64,000 nt of DNA from Microbacterium sp. EST19A (GTDB lineage: Bacteria > Actinomycetota > Actinomycetes > Actinomycetales > Microbacteriaceae), in assembly GCF_019969685.1 (NCBI RefSeq), contig NZ_JAHXYZ010000001.1:806001-870000 (forward strand), in the 5' to 3' direction. The notes under the pieces are model-generated. The model was not told where the DNA came from. It saw only the letters and a program-made list of their open reading frames with translations, and searched no databases. This document shows, one piece after another, positions 26,184-37,035 of this stretch; position 1 is the stretch's first letter, and every line of letters starts with the position of its first letter. Both the position numbers and the translations under genes were made by a program.

Positions 26184-27713
26184 TCAGTGGGCCGGGGTGA
26201 CGGCGATGTCGCCGGCCGGCACGTCGTGGAATGCGCGGCGCCGGTCGGCGAGCACGGCGTAGACGATGGCTCCGAGGCCCGCGGCGAGGAACCAGGAGAA
26301 CTGGCTCACCACCTGGAACGCGGGCACGAAGGTGAGCAGCAGCGCTATCGCGCCCGAGATGATCAGCGAGATGATCGCCCGCGGGTTGAATCCGCGGCGG
26401 TAGTAGTACTCGCCGGTGACGTGCTCGGAGTAGAGGTCGGGGATGTTGACCTGCTGCTTCCGGAGCAGCCAGTAGTCGACCATGATGATGCCGAACAGCG
26501 GACCGAGCAGCGCGCCGAGGCCGTTCAGGAAGATCCCGATGACGACCGGGGAGTTGTACAGGTTCCACGGCAGGATGACGAGTCCGATGACGGCCGAGAG
26601 CAGAGCCGCCTTGCGGAAGTTCAGGCGCTTCGGGAAGAGGTTCGTGAGCGCGTAGGTCGGTGCCACGAAGTTCGCCATCAGGTTCACCGCGATCGTCAGC
26701 ACGATCAGGGCGAGCGATGCCAGCACCAGGAGCAGCGTGTTCGGGATGGCGGCGACCACGTCGGCAGGCGACGTGATGGCCTGGCCGTTGACGGTGAACG
26801 AGCCGCCCGCGAGGACGACGACGATGCAGCCGAAGAACAGCATGTTGATCGGGATGCCCCAGAAGTTGCCCTTGATGATCGCCTTCTTCGACTGCGCACC
26901 GCGGGTGAAGTCGCAGAAGTTCAGCACGAAGGTGCCGTAGATCGCGACCCAGGCGGATGCTCCTCCGAGCATGTGCAGCCACAGGTCGCCGCCGGTGAGC
27001 GGCTCGTCGTTCGACCAGGAGATCTGGAAGTCGGCCTGCACGAGCACCCACACGGCGAGGGCGACGAAGGTGGCGAGGATGACCGGGCCGGCGAAGGCCT
27101 CGTACTTGCGGATCATCTCCATGCCGTAGCTGACGATGATCGACTGCACCACCCAGAGGACGAGGAAGGTGATCCAGCCGAGCGCCGAGAGGCCGAGGAA
27201 CGATCCCTCCTGCAGGGAGGTCGCCCCGGGGATCAGGGCGATCACGACGACCTGCAGCACCTGCGAGGCGAGGTAGGTCTGGATGCCGAACCAGGCGATC
27301 GCGACGCCGCCGCGGAGCAGGGCCGGGATCTGCGCACCGTGGATGCCGAAGCTGATGCGGCTCATCACCGGGAAGGGCACGCCGGTCTTCTCGCCCATGA
27401 AGCCGGAGAGGGTCAGCAGGAGGAAGAGGAAGAGGGCGCCGAAGGCGAGGGAGCCGAGGATCGCCCCGCCGCTCATGCCGAGCGAGAAGAGGCCGATCGC
27501 CCACACGTAGTTGCCGAGGCTGTGCACGTCGTTCGCCCAGAGAGCGAAGATGCTGTACGAGCTCCACTTCCGGCCTTCGCGGGTCGTCGGTGCGAGGTCG
27601 TTGTTGTACAGACGCGGGCTGATGCCGGCCTGCACGGCGAAGACGGCGGACGGTGCTTCGTCGAGGCCTTCGGAGCCGCGGCTCGGGATGTGGACGTACT
27701 CTTCGGTGGACAT
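26184..27713 (-). CDS. NCS1-family allantoin permease
   Basis: A 509-residue nucleobase:cation symporter-1 transporter with 12 membrane segments. LYNNDLAPTTREGRKWSSYSIFALWANDVHSLGNY is the region (residues about 31-65) diagnostic for allantoin/hydantoin carriers, and the segment VPFPVMSRISFGIHGAQIPAL is also typical. The ATG follows GGAAAGG. It is the first gene of the permease-racemase-allantoinase operon, 40 bases from operator B, which supports allantoin as substrate. Hydantoin is the alternative. Confidence 0.92.
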   Translation of the reverse strand: MSTEEYVHIPSRGSEGLDEAPSAVFAVQAGISPRLYNNDLAPTTREGRKWSSYSIFALWANDVHSLGNYVWAIGLFSLGMSGGAILGSLAFGALFLFLLLTLSGFMGEKTGVPFPVMSRISFGIHGAQIPALLRGGVAIAWFGIQTYLASQVLQVVVIALIPGATSLQEGSFLGLSALGWITFLVLWVVQSIIVSYGMEMIRKYEAFAGPVILATFVALAVWVLVQADFQISWSNDEPLTGGDLWLHMLGGASAWVAIYGTFVLNFCDFTRGAQSKKAIIKGNFWGIPINMLFFGCIVVVLAGGSFTVNGQAITSPADVVAAIPNTLLLVLASLALIVLTIAVNLMANFVAPTYALTNLFPKRLNFRKAALLSAVIGLVILPWNLYNSPVVIGIFLNGLGALLGPLFGIIMVDYWLLRKQQVNIPDLYSEHVTGEYYYRRGFNPRAIISLIISGAIALLLTFVPAFQVVSQFSWFLAAGLGAIVYAVLADRRRAFHDVPAGDIAVTPAH

Positions 27714-27752
27714 CGGTGCCTTTCCATGACGACATCGTCGATTGGTAGGTAA

Positions 27753-27788
27753 TTCCGGAGGGTGGAAGTTTAATTTCAGATGTAGAGA
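27753..27788. promoter_or_regulatory. Purine-regulon tandem operator B
   Basis: TTCCGGAGGGTGGAA (27753-27767) and the weaker TTTCAGATGTAGAGA (27774-27788) start 21 bp apart. They lie between glycerate kinase and the allantoin permease, upstream of the latter. Confidence 0.7.
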
Positions 27789-27814
27789 GAGTTCATCACA
27801 TCGGGAAGTCGCTG

Positions 27815-28939
27815 TCAATGGATCGCGACGAGCTCTGACGCGATCCGCTCGCCCACCGTCACCAGCAGCCGGCGGGCCTGCGCCATGCTCACGGCGGGGT
27901 CGGGTTCGAGCGCGCTCAGGGCGTGCACGCGCAGGAATCCCGCCGCGGAGATCTCCTGGTCATCGAGCGTCGATCGCCCGCACACAGCCACGACCGGCAC
28001 CCCCGCGGCTCGCGCCGCGGCCGCGACGCCGAGCGGCGTCTTGCCGCCGAGGCTCTGATCGTCGAGGCTGCCCTCCCCCGTGATGACGAGGTCGGCAGCG
28101 GCGATGCGCACTCCCAGTCCGGTGAGGTCCTGGATGACCTCGACACCGGGAGCCCGGCGCGCGCCGAGCACGGCCAGCGCAGCGTAGCCCACTCCCCCGG
28201 CGGCGCCCGCTCCGGGGAGGTCCACCGACGGGCGCACCCTCACCTGCGCCTCGAGCAGTGAGGCGAAGCGGGAGAGGCCCGCCTCGAGGGCGGCGACATC
28301 GTCGGCGCTCGCCCCCTTCTGCGGTGCGAACACCGCAGCGGCCCCCCGGTCTCCCAGAAGAGGATTGTCGACGTCGCTGGCGAGCACGATCGTGGCGTCG
28401 GCGATGCGCGGGTCGAGGCCCGTCACATCGACGGAGATCAGGTCGGCGAGCGCCGCACCGCCGGGCGGCACGACCCCGTCGGCGGTGCGCAGCGAGACGC
28501 CCAGCGCCTGCAGCATCCCCGCTCCGGCGTCCGTGCTGGCGCTTCCTCCCACGCCCAGCACGATCGTCGTGCACCCGCGATCGAGGGCCGCGGCGATCAG
28601 CTCGCCGGTCCCTCGGCTCGTCGCGGTGAGCGGGGCCTTCACCCCGCCCGGCAGCAGATCGAGACCGCTCGCCGCGGCCATCTCGATGATCGCCTCGGCG
28701 CCGCGTGCGGCGAACCGGGCCGACACGATCCCCCCTGTCGGCCCGGTCACCCGGGCGTCGACCGCATCGAAACCGCTCGCGAGAGCGGCCTCGACCGTGC
28801 CCTCCCCGCCATCGGCGACGGGGACCGCCTCGATCTCGGCATCCGGGATCACTCCGCGGATGCCGAGAGCGAGCGCTTCCGCCACCTCGGCCCCGGTCGC
28901 CGAGCCCTTGAACTTGTCCGAGGCGATGAGGATGCGCAT
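27815..28939 (-). CDS. glxK: Glycerate kinase
   Basis: A 374-residue GarK/GlxK-type glycerate 2-kinase, phosphorylating D-glycerate as the exit of the glyoxylate-to-glycerate route. Motifs are IASDKFKGSATGAEVAEAL at the N-terminus, VPVADGGEGTVEA, VLGVGGSASTDAGAGMLQALG and DLVITGEGSLDDQSLGGKTP. The ATG gives the canonical MRILIASDKFKG start; longer readings are shadows of gcl. It lies 8 bases after gcl and is the last gene of that operon. Confidence 0.94.
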   Translation of the reverse strand: MRILIASDKFKGSATGAEVAEALALGIRGVIPDAEIEAVPVADGGEGTVEAALASGFDAVDARVTGPTGGIVSARFAARGAEAIIEMAAASGLDLLPGGVKAPLTATSRGTGELIAAALDRGCTTIVLGVGGSASTDAGAGMLQALGVSLRTADGVVPPGGAALADLISVDVTGLDPRIADATIVLASDVDNPLLGDRGAAAVFAPQKGASADDVAALEAGLSRFASLLEAQVRVRPSVDLPGAGAAGGVGYAALAVLGARRAPGVEVIQDLTGLGVRIAAADLVITGEGSLDDQSLGGKTPLGVAAAARAAGVPVVAVCGRSTLDDQEISAAGFLRVHALSALEPDPAVSMAQARRLLVTVGERIASELVAIH

Positions 28940-28947
28940 GCGACGGG

Positions 28948-30735
<1,788 letters not shown>

Positions 30736-30778
30736 GAGAGTGTCCTTAATCTTTCGGTCGTTGAGCGAGCGGAACGCG

Positions 30779-31654
30779 TCAGCGGCCGGAGAGTTCGTTG
30801 GTGAGGGTGAAGAGCCCGGAGTGGTCGAGCGCACCGTCGCCGCGGGCGACGAGAGCGTTCACGAGCTGTGCGACGGCGGCACCGAGCGGGATGGTGACCC
30901 CGACGGAGCGGGCGGCGGAGGTGACGATGCCCAGGTCCTTGTTGTGGAGGGCGAGACGGAAGCCGGGGGCGAAGTCGCGGTCGAGCATCTTCTGCCCCTT
31001 TTGGTCGAGGACCTTGGAGCCGGCGAGTCCGCCGCCGAGCACCTTGAGCGCCGCGTCGGTGTCGACGCCGAACGCCTCGAGGAAGACGACGGCCTCACTG
31101 AGCGCCTGGATGTTCACGGCGACGATGAGCTGGTTGGCCGCCTTGACGGTCTGGCCGGCGCCGGCGGGTCCGACGTGCACGATGGTCTTGCCGATCGCGT
31201 TCAGGACGGGTTCGGCGGCCGCGAAGTGCTCGGGCGATCCGCCGACCATGATCGACAGCGCACCGTCGATCGCGCCCTGCTCGCCGCCGGAGACCGGGGC
31301 GTCGACCGCACCGAAGCCGGCGGCGACCGCTTCTTCGGCGAGGGTCTTGGCGACGTCGGGGCGGATCGAGGAGTTGTCGATCCACAGCGCGCCGGCCTTG
31401 GCGTTCGCGAAGACGCCGTCGTCGCCGCGCACGACACCTTCGACGTCGGGCGAATCCGGGACCATGGTGATGATGACGTCGGCGTCCTTCACGGCATCCG
31501 CGATGCTGGTCGCTCCCGCGCCTCCGGCCTCGACGAGGGCGTCGATGGGCTCCTGGCTGCGGTTGAACCCGGCCACCTCGTAGCCGGCCTTGACGAGGTT
31601 CTTGGCCATGGGGAGGCCCATGATGCCGAGGCCGATGATGGCGATGCTGGTCAT
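30779..31654 (-). CDS. glxR: Tartronate semialdehyde reductase
   Basis: A 291-residue beta-hydroxyacid dehydrogenase reducing tartronate semialdehyde to D-glycerate with NAD(P)H. The Rossmann motif is [13 protein letters not shown], the substrate motif [22 protein letters not shown], and the catalytic Lys is Lys171 in [13 protein letters not shown]. The ATG overlaps the hyi stop (ATGA). Position directly before gcl identifies the substrate; other family members (3-hydroxyisobutyrate dehydrogenase) look similar. Confidence 0.93.
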   Translation of the reverse strand: MTSIAIIGLGIMGLPMAKNLVKAGYEVAGFNRSQEPIDALVEAGGAGATSIADAVKDADVIITMVPDSPDVEGVVRGDDGVFANAKAGALWIDNSSIRPDVAKTLAEEAVAAGFGAVDAPVSGGEQGAIDGALSIMVGGSPEHFAAAEPVLNAIGKTIVHVGPAGAGQTVKAANQLIVAVNIQALSEAVVFLEAFGVDTDAALKVLGGGLAGSKVLDQKGQKMLDRDFAPGFRLALHNKDLGIVTSAARSVGVTIPLGAAVAQLVNALVARGDGALDHSGLFTLTNELSGR

Positions 31655-32451
31655 GAGTTCGCTCCTTCGCGGGTGAGCCAGGCGAACGCGTCCGCCTGGG
31701 TGGCCTTGTACTCGAGGCCGATGACTCCGGTGTATCCGCCGGCGCGGGCGGCGTCGAGCCACTCGGTCAGCGGCAGGTCGCCGGTGCCGGGCTCGCCGCG
31801 ACCGGGGGCGTCGGCGATCTGGATGTGGCCGAACTCGCCGGCGTGCCCGGCGATGACCGCCGCGACGTCGTCGCCGTTGACGGCCAGGTGGTAGAAGTCG
31901 GCCAGCAGTCGGATGTTGTCGACGCCGTGCTCGTCGCGCACGCGGGCGATGATCGCCAGCGCGTCGGCGGCGGTCTTGAGCGGGTACGCGTCCATGCCCG
32001 AGACCGGCTCGAGCAGCACGATGCCGCCGATCTTCGCCACGGCAGACCCGGCGATCGCGAGGTTCTGCACCGCGAGGTCGTCCTGCGCCTGTGCGTCTGC
32101 ACCCTCGATGCGGTTGCCGTAGAGGGCGTTGAAGGCCTTCGTGCCGAGACGCTCGCCGATGCCGACGACGACGTCGACGTTGGCCCGGAACTCGTCCTCG
32201 CGACCGATCCAGGAGACGAGACCCCGGTCACCCGCAGGCATGTCGCCGGCGAAGAAGTTGAGGCCGGTCAGCTGCACGCCGGCGTCCTGGATCGCGGAGA
32301 CGAACTCATCGACCTCCTGCTGCGCGGGGACGGCCGAGGCGAACGGCCACCAGAACTCCACGGCGTCGAAGCCGGCGGCCTTGGCCGCGGCGGGGCGCTC
32401 CAGGGTCGGCAGCTCGGTCAGCAGGATCGAGGCGTTCACGGTGTAACTCAT
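31651..32451 (-). CDS. hyi: Hydroxypyruvate isomerase
   Basis: A 266-residue TIM-barrel isomerase interconverting hydroxypyruvate and tartronate semialdehyde. FDAVEFWWPFA, GLNFFAGDMPAGDRGL, LLADFYHLAVNGDD and GVIGLEYKA are Hyi motifs; Glu residues in VLLEPVSGMDAYPL and the C-terminal GLEYK bind the metal. The start follows AAGGATG and is only 15 bases from operator C, so the operator abuts the ribosome binding site. First gene of hyi-glxR-gcl-glxK. Confidence 0.94.
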   Translation of the reverse strand: MSYTVNASILLTELPTLERPAAAKAAGFDAVEFWWPFASAVPAQQEVDEFVSAIQDAGVQLTGLNFFAGDMPAGDRGLVSWIGREDEFRANVDVVVGIGERLGTKAFNALYGNRIEGADAQAQDDLAVQNLAIAGSAVAKIGGIVLLEPVSGMDAYPLKTAADALAIIARVRDEHGVDNIRLLADFYHLAVNGDDVAAVIAGHAGEFGHIQIADAPGRGEPGTGDLPLTEWLDAARAGGYTGVIGLEYKATQADAFAWLTREGANS

Positions 32452-32465
32452 GGGTTCATCCTTGA

Positions 32466-32501
32466 TTTCGGATCGTGGAAGTAAAGTTTCTACTAGTGAA
32501 A
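32466..32501. promoter_or_regulatory. Purine-regulon tandem operator C
   Basis: TTTCGGATCGTGGAA (32466-32480) and TTTCTACTAGTGAAA (32487-32501) start exactly 21 bp apart, immediately before hyi. Binding here would cover the transcription start of the glycerate operon. Confidence 0.8.
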
Positions 32502-32558
32502 AGAGTACGCCGAACTCCGCGGGGATGTCAACGGCATCCCCACGGGGTTCGCCCGGCG

Positions 32559-33386
32559 TCAGGTGAGCCGGATCTGCCGGTTCATGTCCTTGTACAGCAG
32601 GTAGCGGAAGTCCTCCGGGCCGCCGGCATAGCAGGCCTGCGGGCAGAAGGCGCGCAGCAGCATGTAGTCGCCGGCCTCGACCTCGACCCAGTCGTCGTTG
32701 AGCCGGTAGACCGCCTTGCCCTGCAGCACGAACAGACCGTGCTCCATCACGTGGGTCTCGGCGAACGGGATCGTGCCGCCGGGCTTGAACGTGACGATGT
32801 TCACCTGCATGTCGTGCGCGACGTCGCTCGCGTCGGAGAACCGGGTGGTCGCCCAGACGTCGTCGGTGTCGGGCATGGACGTCGGCTCGATGTCCTTGTC
32901 GCTGGTGACGAAGGATGCCGGGGCGTCGACGCCGTCGAGCCACTCGTACGCCTTGCGGATCCAGTGGAAGCTCGTGATCTCGTCGCCCTCGTTGGCGAGC
33001 GACCAGGTGGCACCCGGTGCGAGGAAGGCGTAGCCGCCCTCCTCGAGCACGTGCCGCTCGCCCTCGAGGTTCAGCGTGAGCGACCCTGTCGTGACGAAGA
33101 CCACGCCCTCGACCCCGGCCTCGACCTCGGGCTTCGGGGCACCGCCTCCGGGAGCGATCTCGACGATCAGCTGCGAGAACGTCGTGGCCGAGCTCGGCGT
33201 CGGCCGGGCGATGATCCAGGCGCGTGTGTTCGTGAAGCCGGGCAGGGTGCTGGTGACGATGTCGCGCAGCACGCCCTTCGGGATGACGGTGTACGCGAGC
33301 TTCACGACCGCGCGGTCGGTGAGCAGCGCCGACTGACCGGGAAGACCACCGGCGGGCGTGTAGTAGGTGCGTTCGGGGGTGCTCAT
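32559..33386 (-). CDS. allE: (S)-ureidoglycine aminohydrolase
   Basis: A 275-residue bicupin hydrolysing (S)-ureidoglycine to ureidoglycolate and ammonia. The N-terminal YYTPAGGLPGQSALLTDRA and TVIPKGVLRDIVTS are AllE signatures. The second cupin carries the metal site ETHVMEHGLFVLQGKAVYRL. The ATG overlaps the stop of the upstream CitE-like gene (ATGA). AllE needs allantoate amidohydrolase upstream in the pathway, but no such gene is in the window. Confidence 0.92.
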   Translation of the reverse strand: MSTPERTYYTPAGGLPGQSALLTDRAVVKLAYTVIPKGVLRDIVTSTLPGFTNTRAWIIARPTPSSATTFSQLIVEIAPGGGAPKPEVEAGVEGVVFVTTGSLTLNLEGERHVLEEGGYAFLAPGATWSLANEGDEITSFHWIRKAYEWLDGVDAPASFVTSDKDIEPTSMPDTDDVWATTRFSDASDVAHDMQVNIVTFKPGGTIPFAETHVMEHGLFVLQGKAVYRLNDDWVEVEAGDYMLLRAFCPQACYAGGPEDFRYLLYKDMNRQIRLT

Positions 33387-34687
33387 GAGGTCTCCTCCTC
33401 GGATACGGCGAGCTTCGGATGCGCGAGCCGGATCAGCTCCGCGGGTGCGGCGGCAGCGGCATCCCGCACCTCCGCCTCGGTGACGGCGCCGCATTCCAGG
33501 CCGCGCACGACGAAGCGCGCGAGGGCCCGCGCAGTGGCCGGCTCGTCCATGATCGTCGCGTCGCTGCCGTGCAGGTAGTTGTCGAGACGGCGCGCGGCGG
33601 CCGCGAAGCCCTCGCGGTAGAACGCATACGTGGCGAGGTAGCGGGTCGGCAGCTGGGCGGCGTGCAGATCCCACCCCTGGTAGTAGCCGCGCTCGAGCGA
33701 GCGCCGCACCAGACGGGCGTGCAGCTGCCAGGCGCTGCGGACGTGATCGGCGTCGCCGACCGGGATGACGTTGGTGGATCCGTCGGACAGACGCACGCCG
33801 GTCTCGGCGACCGCGACCTGCATCACCTGCTTCGCGTAGTCGGCGGCCGGATGCTCCATCGACTGGTGCGCCGCAGCGATCTGCAGCGAGGCGCTGTAGT
33901 CGTAGGTGCCGTAGTGCAGCGCCGTGACCCGTCCCTTCGCGCGGTGCAGCAGCGTCGCGACCGGCACCGAACCGTCGGCGGCGATGATCAGCTGCGGCGT
34001 CTCCATCTGCACCTCGAAGCGCAGGCGTCCGGGCGCGAGACCCAGCCGCTCCTCGAAACGCTCGCAGAGCACGACCATCGCCTCGACCTGCGCGACCGTG
34101 GTCACCTTGGGCAGCGTCAGCACGAGCCCGGCCGGCAGAGGTCCCGCGGCCGCCAGGGCCGTCAGGAACAGATCGAGGGTGCGGATGCCGCGGCGACGCG
34201 TCGGCGCCTCGAAGCACTTGAAGCGGATGCCGATGAACGGCGGCGCGGTGCCTGCGGCCACGGCCTCGGCCACGCGCTCCGCGGCGAGGATCGCATCGGC
34301 ATCCTCCTCGGCATCCGGCCGGGCGCCGTAGCCGTCTTCGAAGTCCAGGCGGAGGTCTTCGATCGGCTCGCGCTGCAGCTTGGCATTGACGAGCGGCGCG
34401 AGTTCGGCGGCGAGGTCGCCGAGGCCCACGGCATCCGCCAGCGCCGCGATGCCGCCGAACGCGGAGACGGCCCCTGCCGCCTCCGCGCCGAAACGTGCCG
34501 CCAGATCGGGGGTGAACCGGTCGGCGGGCACGTAGAGCGTGTGCACCGGCTGCCGGCTGCCGTCATCGCCCGGATAGGAGGTCGCGAGCAGAGTGTCGGT
34601 CGCGGAGAGCCGGGTGTCGATGTCGGCGAAGTCGTCGTCGCCCAGGGTCGAGGTGCGCGGATCGACACTGGCGGCCACGGTGCTCAC
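33383..34687 (-). CDS. CitE/malate-synthase-like TIM-barrel protein (DUF6986 type)
   Basis: A 434-residue protein of the aldolase/citrate-lyase superfamily. The metal-binding acidic residues are recognisable in [12 protein letters not shown] and HYGTYDYSA, and [20 protein letters not shown] is a conserved-looking acidic motif near residue 115. The GTG start overlaps the malic enzyme stop (GTGA). Enzymes of this fold condense glyoxylate with acyl-CoA or split the products. Lying between malic enzyme and allE, it could be the malate synthase that consumes glyoxylate from ureides. That is an inference; the family has no assigned reaction known to me. Confidence 0.75.
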   Translation of the reverse strand: MSTVAASVDPRTSTLGDDDFADIDTRLSATDTLLATSYPGDDGSRQPVHTLYVPADRFTPDLAARFGAEAAGAVSAFGGIAALADAVGLGDLAAELAPLVNAKLQREPIEDLRLDFEDGYGARPDAEEDADAILAAERVAEAVAAGTAPPFIGIRFKCFEAPTRRRGIRTLDLFLTALAAAGPLPAGLVLTLPKVTTVAQVEAMVVLCERFEERLGLAPGRLRFEVQMETPQLIIAADGSVPVATLLHRAKGRVTALHYGTYDYSASLQIAAAHQSMEHPAADYAKQVMQVAVAETGVRLSDGSTNVIPVGDADHVRSAWQLHARLVRRSLERGYYQGWDLHAAQLPTRYLATYAFYREGFAAAARRLDNYLHGSDATIMDEPATARALARFVVRGLECGAVTEAEVRDAAAAAPAELIRLAHPKLAVSEEETS

Positions 34688-36090
34688 TCCTTGCTCGAGG
34701 CGGACGAAGCGGATGAGGCGACGCGGACGATCGCCTCGGCCACCGCGCCGGCCACCAGCGGATCGAACACGCTGGGGATGATGAAGCTCGCATTGAGTTC
34801 GTCGTCTCCCACGCGCGAAGCGATCGCCTCGGCGGCTGCGACCAGCATAGGCGCGGTGATGTCGGACACGCCCGCGTCGAGCAGCCCGCGGAAGACGCCC
34901 GGGAACGCCAGCACGTTGTTGATCTGGTTCGGGAAGTCGCTGCGACCGGTCGCCACGACCGCGGCGTGCTTCGACGCGATGATCGGGTCGACCTCGGGGG
35001 TCGGGTTCGCCATCGCGAACACGATCGCGTCGTCCGCCATCGCGGCGATGTCGTCCTCGCCGAGGATGTTCGGAGCGCTCACCCCGATGAACACGTCGGC
35101 ATCGACCATGGCCTCCTTCAGCGTGCCCTGGAACCCGCGCGGGTTGGTGGTCGCCGCGATCTCGGTGCGGTGCGCGTCGGTGTACTCCGCCCCCGAGTGG
35201 ATGGCGCCGTCCCGGCCGCAGGCGACGATGTCACGAGCGCCCTCGGCGAGCAGCAGCTGCACGATCGCGTTGCCGGCGGCGCCGACGCCGGAGACGACGA
35301 TGCGCACGTCTCCGATCTTCTTGCCCACGACCTTGAGGGCGTTGCCGAGTGCCGCGAGGGTCACGATGGCAGTGCCGTGCTGGTCGTCGTGGAAGACGGG
35401 GATGTCGAGCTCTTCGCGCAGACGGGCCTCGATCTCGAAGCAGCGCGGCGCCGCGATGTCTTCGAGGTTCACGCCGCCGTAGACCGGGGCGATGGCCTTG
35501 ACGATCGAGATGATCTCCTCGGTGTCCTTGGTGTCGAGGCAGACCGGCCAGGCGTCGACGTTCGCGAACTGCTTGAACAGTGCGGCCTTGCCCTCCATGA
35601 CCGGAAGCGCGGCCTCTGGTCCGATGTCGCCGAGGCCGAGCACGGCGGTGCCGTCGGTGACGACGGCGATCGCGTTGCGCTTGACCGTGAGCTGGCGCGC
35701 CTTGCTCTTGTCTTCGGCGATCGCCATGCAGACGCGGGCGACGCCCGGCGTGTACGCACGGGACAGGTCGTCGCGGTTGCGCAGCGGAACCCGCGGGACG
35801 ACCTCGAGCTTGCCGCCGAGGTGCATCAGGAAGGTGCGGTCGCTGACGAGGCGCACCGTGACGCCCTCGAGCGCGTCGATCGCCTCGCGCACGCGCTCGG
35901 CGTGCTCCTCACCCGTGGTGTTGCAGGTCAGGTCGACGACGATCGTCTTCGGGTGCGACTCGACGACGTCGAGCGCCGTGACCGCCGCCCCCGCTTCGGC
36001 CGCCGCCGCAGCGAGCTCGCTGGTGACGCTGAAGTTCGAGGGAGCATCGATCCGCAGCGTGATGGAGTTCCCGGGTCCCGGATTCGCCAT
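34684..36090 (-). CDS. NAD(P)-dependent malic enzyme with N-terminal ACT domain
   Basis: A 468-residue malic enzyme converting malate to pyruvate and CO2. Residues about 8-85 form an ACT-like regulatory domain ([18 protein letters not shown]). The catalytic part contains [26 protein letters not shown], the metal motif [14 protein letters not shown] and the Rossmann motif [15 protein letters not shown]. First gene of the malic enzyme, CitE-like, allE operon behind operator D, so it is induced with ureide breakdown. The C-terminus ends in Ser/Ala repeats. Confidence 0.93.
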   Translation of the reverse strand: MANPGPGNSITLRIDAPSNFSVTSELAAAAAEAGAAVTALDVVESHPKTIVVDLTCNTTGEEHAERVREAIDALEGVTVRLVSDRTFLMHLGGKLEVVPRVPLRNRDDLSRAYTPGVARVCMAIAEDKSKARQLTVKRNAIAVVTDGTAVLGLGDIGPEAALPVMEGKAALFKQFANVDAWPVCLDTKDTEEIISIVKAIAPVYGGVNLEDIAAPRCFEIEARLREELDIPVFHDDQHGTAIVTLAALGNALKVVGKKIGDVRIVVSGVGAAGNAIVQLLLAEGARDIVACGRDGAIHSGAEYTDAHRTEIAATTNPRGFQGTLKEAMVDADVFIGVSAPNILGEDDIAAMADDAIVFAMANPTPEVDPIIASKHAAVVATGRSDFPNQINNVLAFPGVFRGLLDAGVSDITAPMLVAAAEAIASRVGDDELNASFIIPSVFDPLVAGAVAEAIVRVASSASSASSKE

Positions 36091-36107
36091 GTTTCCTCCG
36101 TCTATGT

Positions 36108-36143
36108 TTTCGTATCGTGGATTCTATTATCTACTTTATGGAA
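36108..36143. promoter_or_regulatory. Purine-regulon tandem operator D
   Basis: TTTCGTATCGTGGAT (36108-36122) and ATCTACTTTATGGAA (36129-36143) start 21 bp apart in the gap between malic enzyme and the divergent IclR gene. They can control both directions. Confidence 0.7.
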
Positions 36144-36235
36144 CTTTGTGGCAAGCGCAGGTAATGTTTGTGCGCGTCTGTTTCGACATGCCTCTCTCGC
36201 ATGATGGAATGAACCAGACCCCGACGGAGGATCCG

Positions 36236-37003
36236 ATGACCGATACCAAGCCCGCGAAGAGCGCCGGATCCGGCGTGCAGTCGGTGGAACGCGTCTTCGA
36301 GCTCATCGAGCTGGTGACCGACGCCGGCGGCGACGTGACGCTCAGCGAACTCGCCGCATCGACCGATCTGCCGCTGCCCACGATCCACCGGCTGCTGCGC
36401 ACGCTCGTCTCGCTCGGATACGCGCGACAGCTGCCCAACCGCCGCTACGCGCTCGGACCGAAGCTCATCCGCATCGGCGAAGGCGCCTCGCGCCAGTTCG
36501 GCGCCCTCGCGCGTCCGCAGCTCAAGCGCCTGGTCGATGACCTCGGCGAGAGCGCCAACATGGCGGTGCTCGACGGCGACATGGTCGTCTACGTCGCACA
36601 GGTGCCGTCGCTGCACTCCATGCGCATGTTCACCGAGGTCGGCCGCCGCGCGAACCTGCACGACACCGGCGTCGGCAAGGCGATCCTGGCCCAGCTCTCC
36701 GACGAGACCGTGCGCGGCATCGTCAGCCGGGCCGGCATGCCGACGCCCACCGAGTACAGCCTCGGCACGATCGACGACCTGCTGGCCGAGCTCGATCGCA
36801 TCCGCGAACGCGGCTACGCGATCGACGACCAGGAGCAGGAGATCGGCGTCCGCTGCTTCTCGATGGCCGTGCCCGACGCGCCGACCCCGACCGCCGTGTC
36901 GGTGTCGGGTCCGATCTCCCGCGTCGACGAGGCCTTCGGCGGGCGAGCGGTGCCGATGCTGCGCCGGGCGGCCGAGGCCATCAGCGCCGAGCTCTCCGTC
37001 TGA
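36236..37003 (+). CDS. IclR-family transcriptional regulator, likely master regulator of the island
   Basis: A 255-residue IclR regulator. Residues about 14-75 form the winged helix domain (TLSELAASTDLPLPTIHRLL); the remainder is the GAF-like effector domain, with GKAILAQLSDETVR and DDQEQEIGVRCFSMAVP as family motifs. The ATG follows GGAGG at 36226-36230. It sits in the middle of the purine island, divergent from malic enzyme and next to operator D. IclR proteins are usually dimers of dimers, and E. coli AllR, a relative, senses glyoxylate to control gcl and allantoin genes. A similar role is inferred. Confidence 0.92.
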   Translation: MTDTKPAKSAGSGVQSVERVFELIELVTDAGGDVTLSELAASTDLPLPTIHRLLRTLVSLGYARQLPNRRYALGPKLIRIGEGASRQFGALARPQLKRLVDDLGESANMAVLDGDMVVYVAQVPSLHSMRMFTEVGRRANLHDTGVGKAILAQLSDETVRGIVSRAGMPTPTEYSLGTIDDLLAELDRIRERGYAIDDQEQEIGVRCFSMAVPDAPTPTAVSVSGPISRVDEAFGGRAVPMLRRAAEAISAELSV

Positions 37004-37035
37004 CAGCACGTCGGCACCCGCCCACCCGGCCGCGA

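Noticed and set aside
25359..27752. 797-codon plus-strand open frame over the allantoin genes
   Set aside because: It is an antisense shadow across two well-supported genes and their spacer.
30736..30778. Possible ninth operator (TTTCGGTCGTTGAGC) between glxR and gcl
   Set aside because: The right half does not match, there is no partner 21 bp away and the position is inside an operon.
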